Part shown: positions 34,337 through 42,659 of the stretch, piece by piece
Layout of the letters: every line of letters starts with the position of its first letter
Numbering within the stretch: the first letter of the stretch is position 1
Origin: Chloroflexota bacterium
Lineage (GTDB): Bacteria > Chloroflexota > Anaerolineae > Promineifilales > Promineifilaceae
NCBI GenBank assembly: GCA_018004935.1
Contig: JAGNBF010000031.1
Span: 1-64,000 of the forward strand
Direction: 5' to 3'
Length of the DNA: 64,000 nt
Notes under the pieces: generated by a model
What the model saw: only the letters and a program-made list of their open reading frames with translations
Databases searched by the model: none
What the model was told of the DNA's origin: nothing
Program-made: the position numbers and the translations under genes

Positions 34337-34402
34337 CATTTATTGGGGAGATTGCCGCACTCTTAAGACTGGTACGATCTTAACAGACAGTATTTGTAGC
34401 TA

Positions 34403-35086
34403 CTAACTGCTCTTAACAGGCATATACTGAGCCAGTTTGGAGGCTAGATTGGCCAGCGGTAAGCTTTGTAGCCAGACAGTGCCAGGACCCGTTAGGGTAG
34501 CCAGAAACAGGCCTTCACCGCCGAAGAAAATGTTTTTGACCCCTTTCACTGTGGTAATTTCATAGTTTACCGATGGTTCATACATGGCAATATGGCCAGG
34601 ATCAACTTTCATTGTCTGGCCAGCTTGTAGGGTGTACGAACGGACTTCGCCGGAGATTTCCACAAACGCGGTGCCGGGGCCAGTTAGTTTTTGCAGGATA
34701 AATCCTTCACCACCAAATAAGCCTGCACCTAATTTCTTGCGAAAATGAATTTCTAATTGCACAGAATCTTCAGCGACCATAAAAGCATCTTTTTGGCAAA
34801 TTCGACTCTCATTTGCTTTTAGATCGACGGCGATGATGGAACCGGGAGCTTCGGGAGTAAAGGTGATCATTGCCTGATTGCCTTCACAAATATAGCTGGT
34901 TAGAAAGAGTGATTCGCCAGATAAACTACGAGCCAGCCCTTTAAGAAGACCGCCACGGGTGTTAGTTTCCATTTTGACATTGCCAACCATCCAGGCCATG
35001 CCGCCAGATTCGGTGAAAACCTTTTCTCCCTGGTTCAAGTATATGTCTAATGTCTGTAATGTTGTTCCTTTAATTTCGTGACGCAT
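34403..35086 (-). CDS. AIM24/TIGR00266-family protein
   Basis: A 227-residue, all-beta protein of the AIM24 (DUF124) family. It has the repeated Gly-rich turns typical of the family: ESGGMAWMVGNVKMET, FGGEGFILQKLTGPGTAF and FGGEGLFLATLTGPGTVWLQ, giving an internal pseudo-repeat. Mitochondrial AIM24 affects inner-membrane organisation; the bacterial role is not established. There is no signal peptide or membrane helix. SD AAGGAG lies 8 bases before the start (minus strand). It is divergent from the phosphodiesterase gene and convergent with the Fo operon. Confidence 0.93.
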   Translation of the reverse strand: MRHEIKGTTLQTLDIYLNQGEKVFTESGGMAWMVGNVKMETNTRGGLLKGLARSLSGESLFLTSYICEGNQAMITFTPEAPGSIIAVDLKANESRICQKDAFMVAEDSVQLEIHFRKKLGAGLFGGEGFILQKLTGPGTAFVEISGEVRSYTLQAGQTMKVDPGHIAMYEPSVNYEITTVKGVKNIFFGGEGLFLATLTGPGTVWLQSLPLANLASKLAQYMPVKSS

Positions 35087-35387
35087 AACAAGGGTCTCCT
35101 TTCAATAGAGATATATTCAGATGGAGTTTAGAGTTTTGCCATAGAGTTAAGACTAATGGGGTCAATTGGCCGCCAAATTTGGGGGCTTGCTCTAAACTTA
35201 GGGGAAGAGACGTCTGAATCTGGGGATTTTGTGAGTGATAAGTCTTTCGAGTAAAGTGGGTAGCAACCCAGTCCTTACCGTTTGGTATCAACTCTCAATT
35301 CCCCAAGAGTTGCATACAATAAGTTTACGGATTAGGTGTGAAACTGCAAGAGATAAACCTGTCACTTTGTGTCGTAAAGGATAAATC
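35087..35387. other. Divergent intergenic region
   Basis: About 300 bases separate two divergent genes. There is no gene and no convincing -35/-10 pair in either direction. A short inverted match, AACTCT..AGAGTT (about 35289-35313), lies before the + gene. SDs for both genes sit at the edges. Confidence 0.4.
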
Positions 35388-36629
35388 ATGAAACCTGTAT
35401 CGTTTCCGGAAGATTTTGTTTGGCCTGATTATCAGGGGGGTTCTATTGCTAATGTGGCCCCAACCGCGGCCGCGTTGCTTCACATTCCTTTCATAGGGTT
35501 GCCACCATTGCGGGATACCTTTTGGCACGCGCTGGCCGGTGACATTCGCCGTGTTATTGTGTTCACGTTAGATGCATTAGGCTGGAATCTAATCCAGCAG
35601 GAACAAGAAGCTCTGACCAGCTTGTTGCAACAAGCGAAAACGGTGGCCAAAATCACATCTGTATTCCCTTCCACGACGGTGAATGCGTTGTCTAGTATCT
35701 GGACAGGAGCCGCACCGGCACAACATGGTCTGGTAGCTCTCCGTATGTTAATGCCGGATCAGGCAGTGTTAGGCAATATGATTAGCTGGGGAGCCAATTT
35801 TACCTGGGGTGAAGAAACGTTGGTGAAAGCGGGTGTAGACCCGGAAAAATTTCTGGCCGTGCCTGGGGTGGCGGAACAATTCGCGGCCGCGGGCGTACCT
35901 ACCTATGACTTTAAATCCTATGCCTTTGTGGATTCCCCGCTGAGCAAAATGCATGGTCGCGGGGTCAAAAAGCGGTACGGTATTCGCAGTATGGCCGATA
36001 TGGTGGTTCAGATTCGCCAACTTCTGGAATCCCAGCCCGACACCCCCATGTATATTTCGGCTTATTGGCATGAAGTGGATAACCTGAGTCATTACCGTGG
36101 GCCACATCATGAGACAACGGCCGCGGAAGTCAGAACGGTTCTGCATTTGATTGAAGAAGAACTGATAGGACGAACCAACGCGGCCGCACGTAATCACACC
36201 GCAGTTTTCATCATTGCCGATCATGGTCAAATCGTTACCCCACCCGAGCAGTTCATTCATCTGGATGGACATCCCGAACTACAAAAAATGCTCTTTATGC
36301 GTCCTGCCGGTGAACCACGCGTGACCAACTTCTATGCCCGGCATGGTTGTGTGGAAGACGTAATAGCCTATCTGCGTACTTATCTGGGCCATGCCATTTG
36401 GGCTATCCGTGCGGATGAAGCCCTGGAAATGGGGTTGTATGGATCTCCGCCCTACGCCCCAGATGTAGCCCACCGATTAGGCGATGTGATTGCTGTAACC
36501 CGTGCTGGTTATGGTCTATTCCCCCCAGATGAAAAAGAAAAAGCAGCCAAAATGATTGGTCGCCATGCTGGTTTAACCGTAGCGGAAATGGAAGCTCCCT
36601 TCCTCGGTTTCCGTTTGGATCAACCATAA
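35388..36629 (+). CDS. Alkaline-phosphatase-superfamily phosphodiesterase
   Basis: A 413-residue cytoplasmic enzyme of the nucleotide pyrophosphatase/phosphodiesterase type. Metal-binding and catalytic elements are in order: FTLDALGWNL (first Asp, about residue 63), FPSTTVNALSS (Thr nucleophile, about 95-105), YWHEVDNLSHYRG (Asp/His ligands, about 225) and IIADHGQI (Asp-His pair, about 277). There is no signal peptide, which is unusual for the superfamily. It could act on nucleotide, phospholipid or phosphoglycan substrates; none can be chosen. The next gene makes phospholipid headgroup links, hinting at lipid metabolism. SD AAAGGA precedes ATG. Confidence 0.9.
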   Translation: MKPVSFPEDFVWPDYQGGSIANVAPTAAALLHIPFIGLPPLRDTFWHALAGDIRRVIVFTLDALGWNLIQQEQEALTSLLQQAKTVAKITSVFPSTTVNALSSIWTGAAPAQHGLVALRMLMPDQAVLGNMISWGANFTWGEETLVKAGVDPEKFLAVPGVAEQFAAAGVPTYDFKSYAFVDSPLSKMHGRGVKKRYGIRSMADMVVQIRQLLESQPDTPMYISAYWHEVDNLSHYRGPHHETTAAEVRTVLHLIEEELIGRTNAAARNHTAVFIIADHGQIVTPPEQFIHLDGHPELQKMLFMRPAGEPRVTNFYARHGCVEDVIAYLRTYLGHAIWAIRADEALEMGLYGSPPYAPDVAHRLGDVIAVTRAGYGLFPPDEKEKAAKMIGRHAGLTVAEMEAPFLGFRLDQP

Positions 36630-36949
36630 CCTGGTCAAGCCAGAAATAAAGAGGTTTTTGCCACGAACTAAACGAATTAGCGGGTTTTTAGGATTTCAGG
36701 GGGGTGATCACCCATCCACACCCCTGCCATGGAAATGGGGCCAAGGGGCTGGGTTCATTCTGAGGAGTATGCAATCACCCTGAAACATTAGCCCTATAAG
36801 TTGACAGTTGCCTGCTGTTTCGATAGCATCAGCCTGTCATGGTTACCGTATTTTGTTTTTGACACAACGATTGCTTGCCAGAGGGCGAGACGAAAAGATC
36901 TGGGGAATACAATACCTTGTTGCTGTCTTGACAAATAGAGGCGAAAAAG
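36630..36949. other. Spacer with a promoter for the next gene
   Basis: No gene is seen. A short palindrome GGGTGATcaCCC lies near 36700-36712. A promoter is marked separately. The spacer shares the 'aggatttcagggggg' string with arms of repeat family A. Confidence 0.45.
36801..36829 (+). promoter_or_regulatory. Promoter, TTGACA-17-TAGCAT
   Basis: A consensus TTGACA (36801-36806) stands exactly 17 bases before TAGCAT (36824-36829). Transcription would begin near 36836 and give a leader of about 115 bases before the ATG at 36950. Confidence 0.6.
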
Positions 36950-37588
36950 ATGGAACCTGTAAAAACACACCCAATAACTTCTGCCCCCCAGCCGCGTGTT
37001 ACCCTGACAGACCATTTACGGGCACGAACGGCCATAATCATTAACCCAACCGTTGAGTTTCTAGCGCGTTGGCGGTTTACTCCGGATGGCCTGACCATTA
37101 CCGGGATGTTGTTTCACTTCTTCTTTGCCTGGCTCATTGCTACGGGGCATTCAATTGAGGCGGGTATTGCGATCATGTTTATTGCTCCTCTGGATGCACT
37201 GGATGGGGCATTGGCGCGGAAATTGGGGCGGAAGCAGGGTGGATTTGGGGCTTTTTTGGATTCAACCCTGGATCGCCTGGCTGAGATCATCCTATTTGGC
37301 GGTTATATGTTGTACTTCAGTCGAGAAGGGGCCGGGTTATGGCAGGCCGTGGCTTACCTGGCGATCACCGGTTCTCTTATGGTGAGTTACGCCCGGTCAC
37401 GCGCCGAAGCTTTGAACCTGGAATGTAAAATCGGTATTGCCAGCCGGGTTGAGCGTTATATCATCATCATCGTTACCCTTCTGCTGAACCTGCCTGAGGT
37501 GGGATTGCTTATTTTGGCAGTGACAACTTACATTACCCTTGTCCAACGCATCTGGCATGTCTGGAAGCAAACACGACCGGCTGAGTGA
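36950..37588 (+). CDS. CDP-alcohol phosphatidyltransferase
   Basis: A 212-residue membrane enzyme joining a CDP-activated lipid to an alcohol. The family signature D-x2-D-G-x2-A-R-x(8-9)-G-x3-D-x3-D is complete: PLDALDGALAR followed by GAFLDSTLD (about residues 78-109). About six helices surround it. It is of the PgsA/PIS type; the alcohol (glycerol-3-phosphate, inositol phosphate or other) is not readable. It lies between the AP-superfamily phosphodiesterase and lgt, a small membrane-lipid neighbourhood. Confidence 0.94.
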   Translation: MEPVKTHPITSAPQPRVTLTDHLRARTAIIINPTVEFLARWRFTPDGLTITGMLFHFFFAWLIATGHSIEAGIAIMFIAPLDALDGALARKLGRKQGGFGAFLDSTLDRLAEIILFGGYMLYFSREGAGLWQAVAYLAITGSLMVSYARSRAEALNLECKIGIASRVERYIIIIVTLLLNLPEVGLLILAVTTYITLVQRIWHVWKQTRPAE

Positions 37589-37750
37589 TTCGTAATGAGT
37601 GGCACATGTACCCGATTAGGGCAACCCCTTTGTTTTGGGCGTTAAAGTTTGGCGCTTTGATGATCTGCCCTTGACCATAAAATAGCTTTGTTTGCCTGTT
37701 TAACCGGGCAAAAGCTCAAGAATGCTAACACTATGTCAGGAATATTGTAG

Positions 37751-38950
37751 ATGACAATACGTTCTTTATTTCGTGCCGAACCCTATTGGTACATTATCAT
37801 TCTGTTTTGGCTGGTGACTGGGGGTGTTTATATAGCCCATCTGGTTTCTGGCTGGATGCCTGACCGAGTCATCATAAATCTGCCGCTTTTTGGAACTGAT
37901 TTCCCTGTGTACTGGTATGGCGTAGTTATTATGGCGGGGGTGACATTGGGGGCTTATGTGGCTTCCCGGTTAGCTTATAACCGTGCTTTAACTATCTTTG
38001 TGGCGACTGTTCCCGCCCATATACGGGATAAAGGGTTGACTGCACTGGCATTACCAGGAGATATTCGTACTGCCCTGGCTCAAAACAACATCACAACCTT
38101 GGGGCATTTGCTCTTATTATGGGGATTTAACCCGGATTTGTTGGGGTTAAAGCGAGGTGGGGTAAAAACGGTGCGTGAGGCACTCGCGGCCGCGAACCTT
38201 GACCCTCTCTGGATTGGTGACGATTCTCCCTGGCGCCAATGGAACCCCGATTATGTCTGGGGAGGCGTGGGTGTTTGCCTGGTACTGGGCGTAATAGGTG
38301 CACGCCTCTACCACGTGATGACCCCATCGCCCAGTATGGCCGCTATCGGCATTACCTCACCTTTAGATTACTTTCGCAACCCCATGCAATTGATCAACAT
38401 CCGTAATGGGGGTTTGGGTATTTATGGTGGCATTATTGGGGGCGTGTTAGGCTTGTTCTGGTACACCCGACGGCATCGCCTCCCTTTATTGGCCTGGGCC
38501 GATCTGGCCGCGATTGGTCTGACGTTGGGGCAAATGATGGGGCGCTGGGGCAACTTCTTTAACCAGGAGCTATATGGTAGTCCTACAAATCTGCCCTGGG
38601 CAGTTACGATTAATCCCAATAACCGTCTACCCGCCTATGCCGACGTAGAACAGTTTCATCCAGCCTTTCTTTACGAATCTCTGTGGAGCCTGATGACCTT
38701 TCTTGTCTTGTATGCCCTGGCTAAACGTTATACCAGCAAAATACAGCCGGGAGAGCTGACTGCCCTTTACCTGATTTTTTATGGGGTGGGACGTACTTTG
38801 CTAGAAATTGTGCGGCTAGATAGCCGTACCGTCTCTCTGGGGGGTGTTGATATCCATTTGCCTGTGGCTACCCTTATTTCCCTGGTAATAGCCGTTGTGA
38901 TGGGCATTTGGCTGATTGTGCGCCGCCGCAATGTGCATTTTAAGGCATAG
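37751..38950 (+). CDS. lgt: Prolipoprotein diacylglyceryl transferase with inserted helical domain
   Basis: A 399-residue inner-membrane enzyme that moves diacylglycerol from phosphatidylglycerol to the lipobox Cys. The Lgt signature GRWGNFFNQELYG (about residues 276-288), the N-terminal FPVYWYGVVIMAGV and FLYESLW are intact. Between TM helices, residues about 85-150 form a soluble insertion not usual in Lgt: a helix-hairpin-helix-like run ALPGDIRTALAQNNITTLG...LGLKRGGVKTVREALAAANL that resembles the RNA polymerase alpha C-terminal domain. Normal Lgt is about 260-300 residues, so the insertion explains most of the extra length. A candidate lipoprotein substrate is encoded at 60723-61597. Confidence 0.95.
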   Translation: MTIRSLFRAEPYWYIIILFWLVTGGVYIAHLVSGWMPDRVIINLPLFGTDFPVYWYGVVIMAGVTLGAYVASRLAYNRALTIFVATVPAHIRDKGLTALALPGDIRTALAQNNITTLGHLLLLWGFNPDLLGLKRGGVKTVREALAAANLDPLWIGDDSPWRQWNPDYVWGGVGVCLVLGVIGARLYHVMTPSPSMAAIGITSPLDYFRNPMQLINIRNGGLGIYGGIIGGVLGLFWYTRRHRLPLLAWADLAAIGLTLGQMMGRWGNFFNQELYGSPTNLPWAVTINPNNRLPAYADVEQFHPAFLYESLWSLMTFLVLYALAKRYTSKIQPGELTALYLIFYGVGRTLLEIVRLDSRTVSLGGVDIHLPVATLISLVIAVVMGIWLIVRRRNVHFKA

Positions 38951-39082
38951 GGTTGATCATAAAAATGATGGGTCTACTCAAGGTTGTAGGGTCAAAAATC
39001 ATAAGATTACCAGTGTCTCATAATGTGTAGGACATTAGGGGGATAGATGTCACTCAGGCGGGGGTGTATGGTGTTTCTTTAC
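38951..39082. other. Spacer after lgt
   Basis: Non-coding sequence leading into the family B element. No terminator or promoter is evident. Confidence 0.4.
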
Positions 39083-39349
39083 TATACTTACCATGGTCAT
39101 AAAGTGACATTTTGTTGGCGGTAACAGATTGGGTAAGCCCAGACGGAAGACCCGTCCCCCGTCCCTTTCCCAGAGGGAAGGGGAGAAACCCAACGGCTCG
39201 GTTGGGCGGGTGGACGCCCGTCCAACCGAGCCGGAAATCGTTCCCCGCCCCGGGGGGCGGGGGTAGGAGTGGGGGTGGCCCCAGACAAACCTGACGCGAC
39301 GATAAAACGATACGGCGAAAAATGTCAGATTATGCCCTTTAGCAGTATA
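39083..39349 (-). mobile_element. MITE-like element family B, copy 2 (reverse)
   Basis: 267 bp from TATACTTACC to CAGTATA, the reverse orientation of the copy at 21218. Conserved hairpins CCCTTTCCC/GGGAAGGGG and CCCCGCCCC/GGGGGCGGGG flank a central stem CGGCTCGGTTGGGCGGG with its complement (about 39196-39233). This stem differs from copy 1 on both arms yet keeps pairing, with two G-T wobbles. Confidence 0.88.
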
Positions 39350-39411
39350 GTTGCTCAGCGTACTACCAATGGTTTTGGTGGGTGGTTTGTGGTAAATGAA
39401 GGAGTTTTCCC

Positions 39412-40329
39412 ATGATTGATGCTGAACATTTGGCCAAACAGTTTGATGATTTTGTGGCCGTGCATGATGTTTCTTTGCATGTGCCGCAAGGGGAATTACT
39501 GGCTTTGTTAGGGCCGAATGGGGCAGGGAAGACCACAACTGTGCGCATTTTGAGTGCGATTCTGCGACCAACCCGCGGCCGCGCTTCCCTGGCTGGTTAT
39601 GACACGGTGCAACAAGCCGATCAGGTGCGCCGCTCTGTGGGTTTGTTGACCGAACAGCCCGGTCTCTATGACCGGATGACAGGGATTGAATATCTGCAAT
39701 TTTATGGCCGTCTTTATGGCCTTTCTGATGCGCAGAGTAAAAAGCGAAGCCAGCAAATGTTTGAACGTTTTGCCATGCCCGGAGCCGAAGTCCGCCGCCT
39801 GGGCGAATATTCCAAAGGTATGCGCCAAAAAGTGGGCCTCATTCGCGCCTTGTTGCATGATCCGCCCGTTTTATTGCTCGATGAACCCACCTCTGCGATG
39901 GATCCCCATAGTGCTCGCCTGGTGCGTGATGCCATTTATGAACTTCGCCATGATCACCGCACTGTCATTCTCTGTACCCACAACTTATATGAGGCCGAAA
40001 GCCTGGCCGACCGCATTGCCATTATCCGGCAGGGGCGTATTCTTACTCAGGGAACACCTGCCTGGTTGAAGCAGGAGTTATTGGGTTTGCCACAGATGGA
40101 AGTGAAGCTAGATCGCTCCCTCAATGGTCAGGTAAAAGAACTTAATGACCTGGTAACTGTGGAATATTTTGCTGGGGATACGATTCGCTACCGGGCCGAG
40201 CGGCCGCAAATCGTCAACCCTCTATTGGTGCGTCGTCTCCATGAGTTGGGGCTAGGTGTGGTTGGCCTCTACGAAGTACCTCAGAGTTTGGAAGAGGTGT
40301 ATTTACGCGTAGTGAGTGGGGAAAAATAA
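39412..40329 (+). CDS. ABC transporter ATP-binding protein
   Basis: A 305-residue nucleotide-binding subunit of an ABC-2 type exporter. Walker A GPNGAGKTTT (about residues 38-47), Q-loop EQPGLYDRMT, signature YSKGMRQKVG (about 137-146), Walker B VLLLDEPTSAMDP and the H-loop THN are complete. The C-terminal 80 residues are the accessory domain seen in CcmA/DrrA-type ATPases. SD AAGGAG lies before ATG. The gene for its permease follows after 50 bases. The substrate is unknown. Confidence 0.96.
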   Translation: MIDAEHLAKQFDDFVAVHDVSLHVPQGELLALLGPNGAGKTTTVRILSAILRPTRGRASLAGYDTVQQADQVRRSVGLLTEQPGLYDRMTGIEYLQFYGRLYGLSDAQSKKRSQQMFERFAMPGAEVRRLGEYSKGMRQKVGLIRALLHDPPVLLLDEPTSAMDPHSARLVRDAIYELRHDHRTVILCTHNLYEAESLADRIAIIRQGRILTQGTPAWLKQELLGLPQMEVKLDRSLNGQVKELNDLVTVEYFAGDTIRYRAERPQIVNPLLVRRLHELGLGVVGLYEVPQSLEEVYLRVVSGEK

Positions 40330-40379
40330 GACGTGCGGTACCGGTTTTGTCTTTGCGGTCATATCTTTTGGAGTAAACC

Positions 40380-41834
40380 ATGGCTACCCTGACATCCTCT
40401 TTGCCTGTAACGCGTCATGACTGGCAGATGGCATCAATTATTGCTCGTCGGGAAATACGAGATTCTTTCCGGGATTGGCGTATTGTTGTGCCCACCGTTT
40501 TCCTGACCCTCATGTTTCCTAGTTTGATGAATTTTACGGCTGATCGGATTTTAAGTCTGGCTTCCCGCTACAACCCTGAAATGATTGCCGACCGGCTTTT
40601 TCCCTTTCTGCTGATGGTCGTAGGGTTTTTCCCGGCGTCTTTTTCGTTGGTAATTGCCCTGGAAACGTTTGTGGGGGAAAAAGAGCGCAAAAGCCTGGAA
40701 CCTCTCTTGGCGGCTCCTTTAACCAATACCCAACTTTATCTGGGTAAGATGCTGGCCGCCCTGTGCCCGCCGCTTCTTGCCAGCTATTTGGGCATAACTG
40801 TTTATACGGTAGGCCTGTGGCTCACTGAGGACACCGTGGTGCCATTTGGTCTGTTTGCGCTTGTTGTCTTGCTGACAACTGTGCAAGCTATGGTGATGGT
40901 TGCCGGAGCCGTTGTGGCCTCTACCCAAACGACCAGTGTCCGGGCCGCTAATCTGTTAGCCAGTTTCATTATCATTCCCATGGCTCTATTGCTACAGTTT
41001 GAGGCCGCGATGATGTTTATTGGCAATCGTGAGGGGATGTGGTGGATTTTGTTGGCATTGGTTATTGTGTTGGTGGTGTTGGTGCGGATGGGTGTGAAGA
41101 TGTTTAACCGGGAGGAGTTGCTGGGCCGGGAACTAGATCAGTTGCAACTGGGAGCGATGGGGCGGCGGTTCTGGCACCGGTTTCGCGGCCGCGATACTGG
41201 TGCGACTACCCCTTTATCCTGGTACCGGGAAACCTTTGGTTTGTTAAAGGCTTTACGTGCCCCGGCCTTGATTTTAGGGGGAGCTTTTGGGCTGGCCCTG
41301 GTGTTAGGGTATTACATGACACAGCGGTACGGCTTACCAAAAGAGTTATACAATTCGCTAACCGGGGAAAACCGGCAACAATATCTATATAATCTTCAAC
41401 TGTTGGCGAATCAATTGCCGTTTACTATTTTCTGGCACAATGTGCGGGCACTCTTACTCATTGCTTTTTTGGGTATATTCTCTATTGGTATGGCCGATAT
41501 TGTTTTTTTTGCCCTGCCCTGGGTTGTCTTGAGCCTGGTGGCTTTGCCCATCGCGGCCGCAGGAGAAAGCCCACTGGTCTTTATCTTGGCTACTGTCGTG
41601 CCTCATGGGGTGGTGGAAATACCGGCCTTAGTGCTCGCGGCCGCGGGTGCCATTCGTTGGCACACAGTCGTTATTGCCCCACCCCCGGAACGTAGTTTAA
41701 GCGAAAGTTGGGTGCTCGCGGCCGCGGACTACTTTCGCATCTTTATTGGCCTTGTCATTCCCTTACTCTTCCTGGCTGGCTTATTGGAAGCCTACCTGAC
41801 CCCCCAGATTTTGCTCCGTGTTTACGGAAACTGA
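40380..41834 (+). CDS. ABC-2 permease fused to SpoIIM-like domain
   Basis: A 484-residue membrane protein. Residues about 1-240 are an ABC-2 permease half: a cytoplasmic start RREIRDSFRDWRIV, then six helices with GEKERKSLEPLLAAPL, the coupling-helix motif of this family. Residues about 300-484 carry further helices with VVPHGVVEIPALVLAAAGA, the signature of SpoIIM/DUF95 proteins. A charged linker (about 240-290) joins them. The transporter pairs with the ATPase upstream. Three GCGGCCGC sites encode Ala-Ala-Ala in the SpoIIM-like part. The domain pair suggests export linked to a membrane-shape or envelope function (inference). Confidence 0.88.
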   Translation: MATLTSSLPVTRHDWQMASIIARREIRDSFRDWRIVVPTVFLTLMFPSLMNFTADRILSLASRYNPEMIADRLFPFLLMVVGFFPASFSLVIALETFVGEKERKSLEPLLAAPLTNTQLYLGKMLAALCPPLLASYLGITVYTVGLWLTEDTVVPFGLFALVVLLTTVQAMVMVAGAVVASTQTTSVRAANLLASFIIIPMALLLQFEAAMMFIGNREGMWWILLALVIVLVVLVRMGVKMFNREELLGRELDQLQLGAMGRRFWHRFRGRDTGATTPLSWYRETFGLLKALRAPALILGGAFGLALVLGYYMTQRYGLPKELYNSLTGENRQQYLYNLQLLANQLPFTIFWHNVRALLLIAFLGIFSIGMADIVFFALPWVVLSLVALPIAAAGESPLVFILATVVPHGVVEIPALVLAAAGAIRWHTVVIAPPPERSLSESWVLAAADYFRIFIGLVIPLLFLAGLLEAYLTPQILLRVYGN

Positions 41835-41836
41835 GT

Positions 41837-41842
41837 ATAATT
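41837..41842 (+). promoter_or_regulatory. -10 box TATAAT
   Basis: TATAAT lies just after the permease stop, 41 bases before the next ATG. A possible -35, TTGCTC (41812-41817), is 19 bases upstream, which is longer than ideal. It may give the SpoIIAA-like gene its own transcript. Confidence 0.45.
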
Positions 41843-41882
41843 GTTCGCTGGTCAGGTTACAAAAGCACAGGATTGATTAGCA

Positions 41883-42290
41883 ATGAGCGAAAGCACTCTG
41901 AAAAGTTATTGGCGTGACGATGGCATTTTGGTTTTTAAAGCCACAGATACCTCTGCGGCTACCGTTGAAGACTGGTACAACCAGTCTCAGGCTTTGTTAG
42001 AAAAAACAGATGCTTATAGCAAACGGCTTTACGACCTGCGCGAACTTAATACCCTTTCCATCATGGCCCTACGCACGGCCATCCGTCTCAAATCCCACCG
42101 CAACGCCCACTTTGTTTACGCCATCGTCCTCACTCGTTCCAGCCGCACCGCTTCCCTGGTCCAGACCGTTTTAGCCATCCAACCAGGGGGAAATTTTCAG
42201 GTGATGCTAGATGAGGCAGATGCCGTCCACTGGCTCAACGCCAAAGTTCCTCCAGGCACTGGCTTCCACCATCCTCACCCCGATTCATAG
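41883..42290 (+). CDS. SpoIIAA-like (STAS-type) small protein
   Basis: A 135-residue soluble protein with alternating strands and helices. KRLYDLRELNTLSIMALR resembles the central strand-helix of SpoIIAA-like proteins, and DEADAVHWLNAKV matches their usual ending (F-x-[DE]-x-[DE]-A-x-x-W-L). The Ser normally phosphorylated in anti-sigma antagonists is not clear, so a switch role is doubtful. It follows a SpoIIM-fused exporter, but the two names do not imply sporulation; no spore genes are present. No strong SD is seen. Confidence 0.6.
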   Translation: MSESTLKSYWRDDGILVFKATDTSAATVEDWYNQSQALLEKTDAYSKRLYDLRELNTLSIMALRTAIRLKSHRNAHFVYAIVLTRSSRTASLVQTVLAIQPGGNFQVMLDEADAVHWLNAKVPPGTGFHHPHPDS

Positions 42291-42589
42291 CCCTTCCCTA
42301 AAGCTCTCCAGTACTATTGCATTCACAACTCACTCACCTAAATTTCGCGACCCCTTCACTGTTGATACGCCCCAACTTGTTAGAATCGTAATCACCAAGC
42401 TCAGCCCTCGAGGCCGTGTATAGTAACTAAACGGATTTTCCAGAGGCCGCTCTTAATCCGTTCCTTTCAAAATCCGTTGTTGTAACCCAAAATGGCACAA
42501 CACAGTCTCTGGACTGAACGGTTACTCATCTACGTTATTGATCGTAGTCGCTGTAACTCTTAGCTCTTTGGGAATTCACGGAATTGACA
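42291..42589. other. Spacer with small inverted repeat
   Basis: No gene is supported. AACGGATT (about 42430-42437) and AATCCGTT (about 42454-42461) form a small hairpin. No promoter is evident. Confidence 0.45.
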
Positions 42590-42640
42590 CCCATATAGGG
42601 GCAACCCTTGTGGTTGTCCTCGACTGGGCAAGCACAAGAC
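42590..42640. repeat. Family A repeat, truncated copy
   Basis: GGGGCAACCCTTGTGGTTG and the following GGGCAAGCACAAG match the left two thirds of the element at 14-69; the GCCCCTAC arm is missing. It ends about 20 bases before the ATG of the amidase gene. Confidence 0.7.
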
Positions 42641-42659
42641 ATTATTCTAGAGGTGCAAT

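Noticed and set aside
41883-42290. Sporulation function suggested by SpoIIM- and SpoIIAA-like names
   Set aside because: No other spore genes occur here, and both families are widespread in non-sporulating bacteria.
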